Part shown: in pieces, positions 1-6,106 of the stretch
Layout of the letters: every line of letters begins with the position of its first letter
Numbering within the stretch: the first letter of the stretch is position 1
Source: JAQVUB01 sp033809415
GTDB taxonomy: Bacteria > Verrucomicrobiota > Lentisphaeria > Oligosphaerales > Oligosphaeraceae
Direction of reading: 5' to 3'
Assembly: GCA_033809415.1 (NCBI GenBank)
Contig: JAPXLT010000234.1
Span: 1 to 7,617 of the forward strand
Length of the DNA stretch: 7,617 nt
Made by a program: the position numbers and the translations under genes
Notes under the pieces: generated by a model
Databases searched by the model: none
Seen by the model: only the letters and a program-made list of their open reading frames with translations
What the model was told of the DNA's origin: nothing

Positions 1-10
1 TCCGACCGAT

Positions 11-31
11 CCTGCATCCTGCCTCTTGCAG
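11..31. repeat. 7-bp tandem repeat, CCTGCAT-like (three units)
   Basis: Three degenerate heptamers occur in tandem: CCTGCAT, CCTGCCT and CTTGCAG. They are the reverse complement of the ATGCAGG/GTGCAGG heptamers found after argH at 7475-7502 and 7569-7617, so the same family occurs at both window ends in opposite orientation. Only three imperfect units are visible here, so this copy is weaker than the ones on the right. No function is evident. Confidence 0.55.
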
Positions 32-65
32 CGGAGAGCATTCGGGCATCGAAAGGCAAACATCA

Positions 66-100
66 ATCACAACCGGGACGGTTGCGCTACTTTTTAAACC
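66..100. repeat. Hairpin-bearing dispersed repeat, left copy
   Basis: This 35-base unit matches the reverse complement of 7503-7537 at 34 of 35 positions; the only difference is T at 88, where the other copy gives C. Its core is a perfect 6-bp stem, CAACCG (71-76) and CGGTTG (79-84 region), around a GGA loop. A TTTTT run follows at 91-95. Read on the + strand this resembles a weak factor-independent terminator for a gene left of the window, although the stem is short and the T run starts several bases after it. A dispersed palindromic intergenic repeat is an equally good reading. Confidence 0.75.
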
Positions 101-101
101 G

Positions 102-144
102 CATGCCCTCCCGTCCGTCAAAGCAACAACCCTTAAAAAATTTT
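102..144. repeat. Conserved intergenic block, left copy
   Basis: This block reappears in inverted orientation at 5941-5984. The 19-base core TCCGTCAAAGCAACAACCC (114-132) is identical in both copies, as is TTAAAAAATTTT (133-144); they differ by single-base indels and a few substitutions near the CATGC edge. In both copies the AAAATTTT side runs directly into TTCCGTG/TTTCGTG tandem units, so the real repeat is a composite of this block plus an array. No open reading frame or known RNA is recognised in it. Confidence 0.75.
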
Positions 145-169
145 CCGCGCTTTCCGTGCTTTCCGTGGA
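143..169. repeat. 9-bp tandem array TTCCGTGCT (three units)
   Basis: Three 9-base units follow each other: TTCCGCGCT, TTCCGTGCT and TTCCGTGGA. They belong to the same family as the arrays at 205-222, 1068-1094 and 5062-5088. This copy is joined to the conserved block at 102-144 and followed by an A-rich run (171-176). It is the array farthest from a start codon, with a second short array lying between it and the Fic gene. Confidence 0.75.
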
Positions 170-182
170 CAAAAAATGGGTT

Positions 183-198
183 GTGGGCGTCAGCCCAC
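183..198. repeat. Perfect hairpin GTGGGC-GTCA-GCCCAC
   Basis: A perfect 6-bp inverted repeat, GTGGGC (183-188) and GCCCAC (193-198), surrounds a four-base GTCA loop. No T run follows, so it does not look like a terminator. It lies between two 9-bp arrays in the leader of the Fic gene, about 47 bases before the start codon. It could be a structured leader element or another dispersed palindrome; the sequence does not decide. Confidence 0.45.
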
Positions 199-204
199 GC
201 CAAG

Positions 205-226
205 TATTCTGTGTATTCCGTGGTTC
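205..226. repeat. 9-bp tandem array upstream of the Fic gene
   Basis: Two 9-base units, TATTCTGTG and TATTCCGTG, end in GGTTCA. The array stops about 20 bases before the Fic start codon. The same terminal signature, CGTGGTTAAA with small changes, lies at a similar distance before hsdR and argH. The two units alone would be unconvincing; the match to the other arrays makes the call. Confidence 0.65.
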
Positions 227-231
227 ATAAT

Positions 232-237
232 GAGGAA
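232..237 (+). promoter_or_regulatory. Ribosome binding site of the Fic gene
   Basis: GAGGAA lies eight bases before the ATG at 246 and is a good Shine-Dalgarno match. It supports 246 as the true start. Confidence 0.65.
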
Positions 238-245
238 TAAGACTA

Positions 246-989
246 ATGATCAGCTATCAGGATTTGGATGTTCTCAAGCAGCGGCTTGATTCTTTTCGTC
301 CTTTGCCGCCGGAAGTTGTACGCAATCTCCATGCGGACTTGGTGCTTCGCTGGACTTATCATTCCAATGCGATCGAGGACAATACCCTGACCTTGAAAGA
401 AACCAAGGTTGTGCTGGAGGGCATAACCGTCGGCGGGAAAAGCATGCGTGAGCATTTAGAAGCGATCAATCACCGTGAGGCCATCTTATTTATGGAAGAG
501 CTGGTGGCCAAAAACGAGCCTTTGTCCGAATGGCAAATCAAATCTATCCATCAGCTGATCCTGAAAAATATTGATGACAAAAATGCGGGTGTCTATCGTA
601 AAATTAATGTCATCATTTCGGGTGCCGAGCATGTGCCGCCCGATGCCTTGCGTGTGCAAAGCGACATGGAAAACCTCATCGGCTGGCATCAATCTCAAGG
701 CGCAGCCCTGCATCCCGTCGAGCGTGCGGCTCGGCTGCATGCAGACTTTGTAAAAATCCATCCCTTTGTGGACGACAATGGCAGAACCGCGCGGCTGCTG
801 ATGAACTTGGAATTGATGAAAAGCGGCTTTCCTCCGGTTGTTTTGCCCGTCGAGCGACGTCTGGAATACTATGAGGCTCTGGATAACGCCCACACGAAAA
901 ATGATTACGAGCCATTTTTGCAACTCATTATCGAGATGACAGCGGCGGGATTCGAACCCTACTGGCATGTCCTGGGAGTATCCAAATGA
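246..989 (+). CDS. Fic domain protein (probable AMP-transferase)
   Basis: A 247-residue Fic-fold protein. Fic enzymes usually transfer AMP from ATP to a hydroxyl side chain of a target protein, in the cytoplasm. The signature loop is HPFVDDNGRTAR at residues 172-183: H172 is the catalytic base, D176 the usual metal-binding acidic residue, and N178, G179 and R180 the phosphate-binding part. The usual consensus is HPFxDGNGR, so residue 177 is Asp where Gly or Ala is normal. Upstream, SNAIEDN (residues 40-46) matches the autoinhibitory helix motif [S/T]xxxE[G/N] of class II Fic proteins, with E44 as the inhibitory Glu and Asp in place of the usual Gly. A target-clamping flap lies around IISGAEHVPP (about residues 123-132). 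No added DNA-binding domain is seen. Related Fic genes often sit inside type I restriction loci, and hsdR starts 124 bases downstream. The target is unknown. The fold is certain; activity is likely but unproven. Confidence 0.93.
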   Translation: MISYQDLDVLKQRLDSFRPLPPEVVRNLHADLVLRWTYHSNAIEDNTLTLKETKVVLEGITVGGKSMREHLEAINHREAILFMEELVAKNEPLSEWQIKSIHQLILKNIDDKNAGVYRKINVIISGAEHVPPDALRVQSDMENLIGWHQSQGAALHPVERAARLHADFVKIHPFVDDNGRTARLLMNLELMKSGFPPVVLPVERRLEYYEALDNAHTKNDYEPFLQLIIEMTAAGFEPYWHVLGVSK

Positions 990-1020
990 ATCCTTTCCAC
1001 ACCACCAAAAAACAACCATT

Positions 1021-1038
1021 GAACACACAGAACACACA
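1021..1038. repeat. Reverse-oriented 9-bp array GAACACACA (left arm)
   Basis: Two copies of GAACACACA are followed by GAAAATTC. The reverse complement, TGTGTGTTC, is a variant of the TTCTGTG/TTCCGTG family, so this array faces the one at 1068-1094. Together the two form a loose inverted repeat filling most of the gap between Fic and hsdR. Pairing would be imperfect, because CACAGAA opposite TTCCGTG leaves one A-C mismatch per unit. Confidence 0.6.
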
Positions 1039-1067
1039 GAAAATTCTCCCCACCAAAACAAAACCCC

Positions 1068-1100
1068 TTTCCGTGTTTTCCGTGTTTTCCGTGGTTAAAT
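1068..1100. repeat. 9-bp tandem array upstream of hsdR (three units)
   Basis: TTTCCGTGT, TTTCCGTGT and TTTCCGTGG stand in perfect 9-base register and run into TTAAAT. The array ends about 19 bases before the hsdR ATG. Because the unit length is a multiple of three, the antisense strand stays open and reads TENTENTE, which produces a spurious reading frame across this gap. The TTAAAT at its end is a poor match to a -10 box, so a promoter role is only a guess. Confidence 0.8.
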
Positions 1101-1113
1101 AGAAAGAAGCTCT

Positions 1114-4100
1114 ATGTGTGATTTTGAAACCAGCGAGAAGCATCTCTCTCAAGTTCCGGCTTTGCAGCTTCTGATCAATTTGGGCTATGAGTTTTTGACT
1201 CCGTCCGAGGCATTCAGGGAGCGTCAGGGTCGGTATTCCAATGTCTTGCTCGAGAACATCCTGCGCAATCAGCTCAAAGAAATCAACCGCATTCGCTATC
1301 GAGGCGGCGAGTATCTCTTCAGCGAGGAGAGTGTGCAGTCTGCCATCCAGAAGCTGAAAAACATCAAATACGATGGCCTATTGAAGACCAATGAGGCCAT
1401 TTATGATCTGATTACGCTTGGGACGTCCCTCGAGCAGACCATCGAGGGCGACTCGAAGAGCTTCACCATGAACTATATCGACTGGCGCAATCCTAGCCGC
1501 AATGCGTTTCATGTGACAGTGGAATACAGCATCGAGCGTTCACGGTCAACGGAAACCGTCCGCCCGGACATAGTTCTCTTTGTCAATGGCATTCCGTTTT
1601 GCGTGATCGAGTGCAAAGCGCCGCAGATCGAGGTGGAGCAAGCCGTTTCGCAATCCATCAGAAATCAGAATGACGACTATATCCCGAAACTGTTCACCTA
1701 TGTGCAGATGGTACTGGCGCTGAATAAAAACAGCGCCATGTACGCCACAACCGGCAGTGCCGCAAAATTCTGGAGCGTCTGGAAAGAACCCCAGCGCGAA
1801 TATGAAAACCTCTCGATTTTCGTCAAGCAGCCACTGCCCGAGGAGCTTATCGCCAAAATTTCCGCGACTTTCGCCCTCGAGCCAGAGACTTTCAGCGGCG
1901 ACAGGCTGGTGACCGAGCAGGACAAGGCTCTCTTCTCCCTTTGCCGACCGGAAAGACTCCTCGAGCTGGCGTGGAAATTCACGGTATTTGATGGCGGACT
2001 TAAAAAGATTGCCCGTTATCAGCAGTATTTCGTCGTCAAGTCCATCTTGGTCCGAGTCAAGCAATATGACGACACGGGCGCACGCAAGGGCGGCATGATC
2101 TGGCATACTCAGGGTTCAGGAAAATCCCTGACCATGGTGATGCTGGTGCGAAACCTGGTCTTGGACCCCGAAATTCCGGAACCGCGCATTATTCTGGTGA
2201 CAGACCGTGATGATCTTGACAAACAGCTGGGAAATACCTTTGCCGCTTGCGGCCTTGCGGCAAACCGGGCTACGTCGGGAAGAAACTTGCAGGAGCTGGT
2301 CGAAAAAAAGGAAGCAGGAATTATCACAACCCTTATTCATAAGTTCGACAAAGCCTACGTGACAAAGAAATACCAGGATGACTCGTCGGACATCTTCATG
2401 CTGGTGGATGAGAGCCACCGCACCCAATTCGGCACGATTGCCGCCCGCATGAGGCAGATGTTTCCCCGCGCCTGTTATTTGGGATTTACCGGCACGCCGC
2501 TGCTAAAGAAGGAAAAGAACAGCTTTGTCAAATTCGGCAAGCTCATAGAACCGCATTACTCGATCACGCAAGCCGTTGCAGACGGCGCGGTGGTTCCGCT
2601 TTTGTACGAGGGGCGGCATGTCGAGATGACGCAAAACAAAGATGCGGTCGATCTGTGGTTCGAACGGCATACGCAAGGACTCAGCAAAGAACAACAGGCA
2701 GACCTGAAACGAAAATACGCACGCGCGGAAATGCTGAACAAAGCGGAGCAGGTCATCTACATGAGAGCCTTTGACATCAGCGAGCACTTCCGCGCACACT
2801 GGCAGGGAACCGGATTCAAAGGGCAACTGGTGGCGCCGGACAAGCTGTCCGCACTCAAATACAACGCATATCTGGATGATATCGGCATGGTCAGCTCCGA
2901 AGTTGTCATCTCGTCGCCGGACATGCGTGAAGGCCATGAGGAACCCGATGACGAGCCTACGGATGAAGTGGTCAGGTTCTGGAAAAAAATGATGAAGCGC
3001 TATGGCAGCGAAGCAGAGTACAACAAGCAGCTCATCAACCAGTTCAAACACGGCGACGAACCTGAAATCCTGATTGTCGTTGACAAGCTGCTCACAGGTT
3101 TTGACGCTCCGCGCAATACGGTTCTCTATTTGTGCCGGACGCTCACGGGGCATACCTTGCTTCAGGCCATTGCGCGGGTCAATCGCCTGCATGAGGGCAA
3201 GGAATTCGGTTTTATCATCGACTATGCGAGCGTCCTCGGCGAATTGGACAAGGCGCTGACCATGTACAGCGCATTGGAAGGCTTCGATGAAGCCGACCTG
3301 GTCGGCACCCTGACATCCATAACCAGTGAAATTGACAAGCTGCCTGGTCGCTATTCCGATCTTTGGGACCTTTTCAAAACGGTGAAGCATTTACAGGATG
3401 AAGAAGCATACGAAGTGCTGCTTGCCGATGATGAACTCCGGGAAGAGTTCTACAGCCGTCTCTTCGAGTTCGGAAAAACTCTGAGCATCGCTCTCTCCTC
3501 AGAAAAATTCCTGAGCGAAACCGATGAAAAGACCTTGAGCAGATACAAGGACGACCTGCGTAAATTCCAGTCGCTTAAAGCATCTGTCAAGCTGCGCTAT
3601 GCAGAAGCCATTGATTACCGGGATTACGAGCCTAAAATCAAAAAGTTGCTGGACACGCATATTCAGGCCAACGAAGTTATTCGGCTTAATGAGCCGGTCA
3701 ATATCTTTGACGATGCTTCCTTCATGGCGGTCAAAGAAGACCGTGGCGTTGTTTACCGGACCGGGAAGAGCAGTGCCTCGAAGGCGGATGCGATTGCCTA
3801 CGCCACGAAAAAAGTCATCAGCGAAAAGATGGGCGAAGACCCTGCCTTTTACGAGAAGTTCTCAAAGCTGATTCAGCAGGTAATCGAGGATTTCAGGGCC
3901 AAGCGGTTGTCTGATCTGGAGTACCTGAATAAAGTCGTAGAAATCCGCAGCAAGGTAGTTGACAGAGTCCACGACGATGTGCCGGACATACTTGTCGGCA
4001 ATGAAGATGCCATGGCCTATTTTGGCGTGATCAGGCCATTTATCAATGCGCATACACTTGGCGAAGCAGAGCTTGAAGCCATTGCGGCTGACACGGCGAT

Positions 4101-4302
4101 TGCTCTTCATGGCATATTGGAAAAACATCGCAAGGTTCATTTCTGGGATGATGAAGACGCGCAGAAACAAGCAGCCAATGAAATTGACGACTACCTCTAC
4201 GATGAACTCGGAACGGCACGAGGCATCGAGTTGTCGCTGGATCAGATGGATGACATCATCAAGAAGGTCTTGCAGGTGGCAAAGCATAGAGATTACAAAT
4301 GA
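1114..4302 (+). CDS. hsdR: Type I restriction enzyme, restriction/translocase subunit HsdR
   Basis: A complete 1062-residue HsdR, the motor and nuclease subunit of type I restriction enzymes. In complex with HsdM and HsdS it pumps DNA using ATP and cuts unmethylated DNA far from the recognition site. The N-terminal RecB-like nuclease shows D152 (RPD), E166-C-K168 and the HsdR-typical QxxxY at 185-189. The superfamily 2 helicase motor follows: Walker A TQGSGKS (332-338), TDRDD (363-367), DESH box (432-435), GFTGTP (457-462), LLTGFDAP (659-666) and QAIARVNR (684-691). The rest, about 830-1062, is the helical C-terminal region typical of the family. No catalytic residue is missing and length is normal, so the subunit looks functional. 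The start at 1114 has only a weak purine-rich site (GAAAGAAG, 1102-1109) but gives a typical N-terminus. No hsdM or hsdS is present in the window. The stop codon overlaps the next gene's start. Confidence 0.97.
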   Translation: MCDFETSEKHLSQVPALQLLINLGYEFLTPSEAFRERQGRYSNVLLENILRNQLKEINRIRYRGGEYLFSEESVQSAIQKLKNIKYDGLLKTNEAIYDLITLGTSLEQTIEGDSKSFTMNYIDWRNPSRNAFHVTVEYSIERSRSTETVRPDIVLFVNGIPFCVIECKAPQIEVEQAVSQSIRNQNDDYIPKLFTYVQMVLALNKNSAMYATTGSAAKFWSVWKEPQREYENLSIFVKQPLPEELIAKISATFALEPETFSGDRLVTEQDKALFSLCRPERLLELAWKFTVFDGGLKKIARYQQYFVVKSILVRVKQYDDTGARKGGMIWHTQGSGKSLTMVMLVRNLVLDPEIPEPRIILVTDRDDLDKQLGNTFAACGLAANRATSGRNLQELVEKKEAGIITTLIHKFDKAYVTKKYQDDSSDIFMLVDESHRTQFGTIAARMRQMFPRACYLGFTGTPLLKKEKNSFVKFGKLIEPHYSITQAVADGAVVPLLYEGRHVEMTQNKDAVDLWFERHTQGLSKEQQADLKRKYARAEMLNKAEQVIYMRAFDISEHFRAHWQGTGFKGQLVAPDKLSALKYNAYLDDIGMVSSEVVISSPDMREGHEEPDDEPTDEVVRFWKKMMKRYGSEAEYNKQLINQFKHGDEPEILIVVDKLLTGFDAPRNTVLYLCRTLTGHTLLQAIARVNRLHEGKEFGFIIDYASVLGELDKALTMYSALEGFDEADLVGTLTSITSEIDKLPGRYSDLWDLFKTVKHLQDEEAYEVLLADDELREEFYSRLFEFGKTLSIALSSEKFLSETDEKTLSRYKDDLRKFQSLKASVKLRYAEAIDYRDYEPKIKKLLDTHIQANEVIRLNEPVNIFDDASFMAVKEDRGVVYRTGKSSASKADAIAYATKKVISEKMGEDPAFYEKFSKLIQQVIEDFRAKRLSDLEYLNKVVEIRSKVVDRVHDDVPDILVGNEDAMAYFGVIRPFINAHTLGEAELEAIAADTAIALHGILEKHRKVHFWDDEDAQKQAANEIDDYLYDELGTARGIELSLDQMDDIIKKVLQVAKHRDYK

Positions 4303-5027
4303 CGGCGTCGTCAATCCATAATAGCCAGCGCTCGGTTGTTTACGGGCGGAAGACCATCGATTTCAGCTTATTGTACTGTGACCGGAAAACACTGGAAATT
4401 GCGGTGCATCCAGATGCTGCGGTTGTCGTCAAAGCGCCTTTAAGTGCCGATTTTGCATGGATCGAGAAGAAAATAATAAAGCGTGCGCGGTGGATTCTCA
4501 GGCAGGTGAATTATTTCAAGCAGTTTGAACCCAAGACGCCGGGACGTTGTTATGTGAACGGCGAAACCCACCTGTATCTTGGACGGCAATACCGCCTGAA
4601 GTTAAAAGAAGGTGCAAAAGACTCCGTCAAATTGTCACGCGGCTTTTTCCATGTTACCTGCCGCAAGGAACCCACTCCGGCTGTTGCCAAGGAACTGATA
4701 AAGGACTGGTATTTGAAAAAGGCGCGGATTCAATTTGCCGAAAGCATGGATCGCTGTTGGCAGAAACTGGGCGGTCTCGATGCCTGCCAGCCAAAACTAT
4801 CCATCAGGCGCATGCGGAGAAGGTGGGGAAGTCTCTCGAACCAAGGCAGAGTAATCCTGAATGCGGATTTGATCAGAGCACCTAAAGAGTGCATTGACTA
4901 TGTTGTCACCCATGAGTTGTGCCACCTGCAACACCGTGATCACAGCCCGGAATTTTACAAGCTCCTGGAATCGACTATTCCAGACTGGGAAAAGATAAAA
5001 CAGAAACTCGAACTCTGCATGCTGTGA
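4299..5027 (+). CDS. YgjP-like (DUF45) zinc metallopeptidase
   Basis: A 242-residue protein of the YgjP/DUF45 family, a zincin-type putative metal-dependent hydrolase related to SprT and WLM peptidases. The zinc site is HELCH at 205-209, with E206 as the catalytic Glu, and H215 in HRDHSPEF as the probable third ligand. The family-typical stretch RMRRRWGSL (171-179) precedes it, and VNGETHLYLGRQYRLKL lies in the N-terminal half. No signal peptide or membrane segment is seen, so it is probably cytoplasmic. The ATG overlaps the hsdR stop in an ATGA arrangement (4299-4302), a strong sign of translational coupling. Members of this family are frequently found directly after hsdR, but their role there is, to my knowledge, not established; cleavage of a restriction subunit is an attractive guess only. 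Family call is firm; substrate unknown. Confidence 0.93.
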   Translation: MTASSIHNSQRSVVYGRKTIDFSLLYCDRKTLEIAVHPDAAVVVKAPLSADFAWIEKKIIKRARWILRQVNYFKQFEPKTPGRCYVNGETHLYLGRQYRLKLKEGAKDSVKLSRGFFHVTCRKEPTPAVAKELIKDWYLKKARIQFAESMDRCWQKLGGLDACQPKLSIRRMRRRWGSLSNQGRVILNADLIRAPKECIDYVVTHELCHLQHRDHSPEFYKLLESTIPDWEKIKQKLELCML

Positions 5028-5061
5028 GCATAAAACCCACAGTGCCGCAACTGCAATAAAC

Positions 5062-5098
5062 TTTCGGTGTATTCCGTGTATTCCGTGGTTAAAAAAAT
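5062..5098. repeat. 9-bp tandem array downstream of the metallopeptidase gene
   Basis: TTTCGGTGT, ATTCCGTGT and ATTCCGTGG are in 9-base register and run into TTAAAAAAAT. This is the same design as the array before hsdR. It lies about 78 bases before the preferred GAF gene start at 5167, farther than in the other cases. That leaves room for a promoter between array and gene. Confidence 0.8.
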
Positions 5099-5103
5099 GC
5101 GGT

Positions 5104-5150
5104 ATGGTATATTATATATGGGTTTTCTTGCAATTTTTATATATCAGAGC
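5104..5150 (+). promoter_or_regulatory. AT-rich stretch, possible promoter of the GAF gene
   Basis: This stretch is clearly richer in A and T than its surroundings and contains TATTAT (5110-5115), one base off the -10 consensus. No convincing -35 box sits at the right distance; GGTTAA at the end of the array is the best on offer. The reading frame also stays open through here from an ATG at 5104. The resulting extension (MVYYIWVFLQFLYIR) is hydrophobic and short, and no ribosome binding site precedes it. A promoter or leader is therefore preferred. Confidence 0.3.
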
Positions 5151-5166
5151 AACGGATAACGTGACT

Positions 5167-5904
5167 ATGAGTAATACGGACCTTGAGACTAATCTGGATA
5201 TCCTCGAGGCTCTTTCTGAGGCGCTGACGGTACCGCGCACGCTGGATGAGGGACTCGAGAAGATCGTCCGGATCACCTGCCGCGTGATGGAAACCGAGCA
5301 GGCGGCATTTTTGCTGATTGACGAACAGCAGCAGCGCTTTATCATCCGCTCGGCGGCCGGTATTGACAGCCCGAATTTCCAGGTGGGGCAACCGCTGGTT
5401 CTGCCGGATCGCCTGCTGAATATCCTGTGGCGGCTGCAGAATCTCCATCAGATCAATTGGATTGATTCCGGTATCCATGGTTTGAAATTTCCGATCATTG
5501 CCATGCCGATTCATTTTCGCGGCAACCGGATCGGGCACCTGGTCACAGGCGGGTCGAAGGATGCCTCGAAGACAAAAGACCCGATTCGCCGCAATATGTT
5601 TTCGCTACTGGCGCCATTTGCATCGCTGATCATCGAGAATTCCAAGGCGGCGGACTTATTGTCGCAGCGCTTTGCCTTGAGTTCACGGGAATTGCTGAAA
5701 GCTGCAGAACAGGAGGCCAAGGACGGCGATGCGGCCGGGCAACTGATGGTGACCAGCGTCCGGAATCCAGTGAAGGTGGTACGCCTGCTGGCGGAATCCT
5801 TCCATCGGGAACTGTCCAGCGCTGGCTTCAGTCCTGGACAGATCACCATCGCAGCGGCGCATCTGCTCGATTGCATCATCAAATCCGGTAATAACAACAA
5901 ATAA
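5167..5904 (+). CDS. GAF domain protein with uncharacterised C-terminal domain
   Basis: A 245-residue soluble protein from the chosen ATG. Residues about 12-158 look like a GAF domain, a small-ligand or signal-sensing fold: an N-terminal helix (LDILEALSEALTVPRTLDEG), strands around AAFLLIDEQQQRFIIRSAAG (47-65), and the closing FPIIAMPIHFRGNRIGHLVTGG (108-129). A helical linker follows (about 155-190). A compact tail at about 195-239, NPVKVVRLLAESFHRELS then SPGQITIAAAHLLDCII, is one I do not recognise. No kinase, cyclase, phosphodiesterase or DNA-binding output domain is visible. The ATG at 5167 gives a normal soluble N-terminus, with a weak GGA at 5154-5156; GTG at 5161 and ATG at 5104 are in-frame alternatives, the latter adding 21 mostly hydrophobic residues. 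Ligand and partners are unknown, and the neighbours give no clear hint. Confidence 0.75.
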   Translation: MSNTDLETNLDILEALSEALTVPRTLDEGLEKIVRITCRVMETEQAAFLLIDEQQQRFIIRSAAGIDSPNFQVGQPLVLPDRLLNILWRLQNLHQINWIDSGIHGLKFPIIAMPIHFRGNRIGHLVTGGSKDASKTKDPIRRNMFSLLAPFASLIIENSKAADLLSQRFALSSRELLKAAEQEAKDGDAAGQLMVTSVRNPVKVVRLLAESFHRELSSAGFSPGQITIAAAHLLDCIIKSGNNNK

Positions 5905-5920
5905 TTAACAAATTAACAAC

Positions 5921-5984
5921 GAAAGACACGAAAAGACACGAAAATTTTTTAAGGGGTTGTTGCTTTGACGGATGGGGGTGCATG
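5921..5984. repeat. Conserved intergenic block plus array, inverted right copy
   Basis: On the minus strand this is CATGC, a short variable stretch, then the core TCCGTCAAAGCAACAACCC, CTTAAAAAATTTT and two CGTGTCTTT-type units. It is the inverted counterpart of 102-169. The block part (5941-5984) is nearly identical to the left copy; the array part (5921-5940) has diverged, with TTTCGTG instead of TTCCGTG. It starts 16 bases after the GAF stop codon. The T run at 5945-5950 has no stable stem before it, so it is not a convincing terminator. Confidence 0.75.
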
Positions 5985-6028
5985 TGGATTCGCAACCTAG
6001 CCTGTTGGTTTTTCCGACGAATCGGTTG

Positions 6029-6090
6029 TCCGTGTTCCGTCCGTGTTCCGTCCGTGTCCCGTCCGTGTTCCGCTTGTGCCTTTCGTGGTT
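6029..6090. repeat. 11-bp tandem array upstream of argH (four units)
   Basis: Four 11-base units follow each other: TCCGTGTTCCG twice, TCCGTGTCCCG, then TCCGTGTTCCG. After them come CTTGTGCC and TTTCGTGGTT. The units share the TTCCGTG word with the 9-bp arrays but have an 11-base period. The array ends in CGTGGTTAAA, 18 bases before the argH ATG, as in the hsdR and Fic leaders. Confidence 0.8.
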
Positions 6091-6094
6091 AAAA

Positions 6095-6100
6095 AGAGAG
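6095..6100 (+). promoter_or_regulatory. Ribosome binding site of argH
   Basis: GAGAG within AGAGAG lies six bases before the ATG at 6107. It is a moderate Shine-Dalgarno match, and together with the typical MALWSGRF start it fixes the argH N-terminus. Confidence 0.5.
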
Positions 6101-6106
6101 ATTTAA

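Noticed and set aside
143..222. CRISPR-like array
   Set aside because: The repeats are 9 bases long and directly adjoining, with no unique spacers of 30 or more bases and no cas genes.
928..1152. Minus-strand 74-residue reading frame containing TTENTENTE
   Set aside because: It is the translation of the 9-bp repeat, which stays open because its period is a multiple of three. It overlaps the Fic 3' end and the hsdR start and has no family resemblance.
2503..3390. Minus-strand 295-residue reading frame inside hsdR
   Set aside because: It is a shadow of the hsdR helicase region, with no recognisable motif and no room for its own signals.
5028..5061. Terminator hairpin after the metallopeptidase gene
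   Set aside because: Only a 4-bp CAGT/ACTG pairing (about 5040-5052) is visible and no T run follows.
5104..5166. N-terminal extension of the GAF protein as a membrane anchor or signal
   Set aside because: The 21 extra residues are hydrophobic only over about 12 positions, have no ribosome binding site and come from an AT-rich stretch better read as promoter or leader. The ATG at 5167 is preferred, though not proven.
5905..5955. Terminator after the GAF gene
   Set aside because: The T run at 5945-5950 belongs to a palindromic AAAATTTTTTAA stretch and has no GC-rich stem before it.
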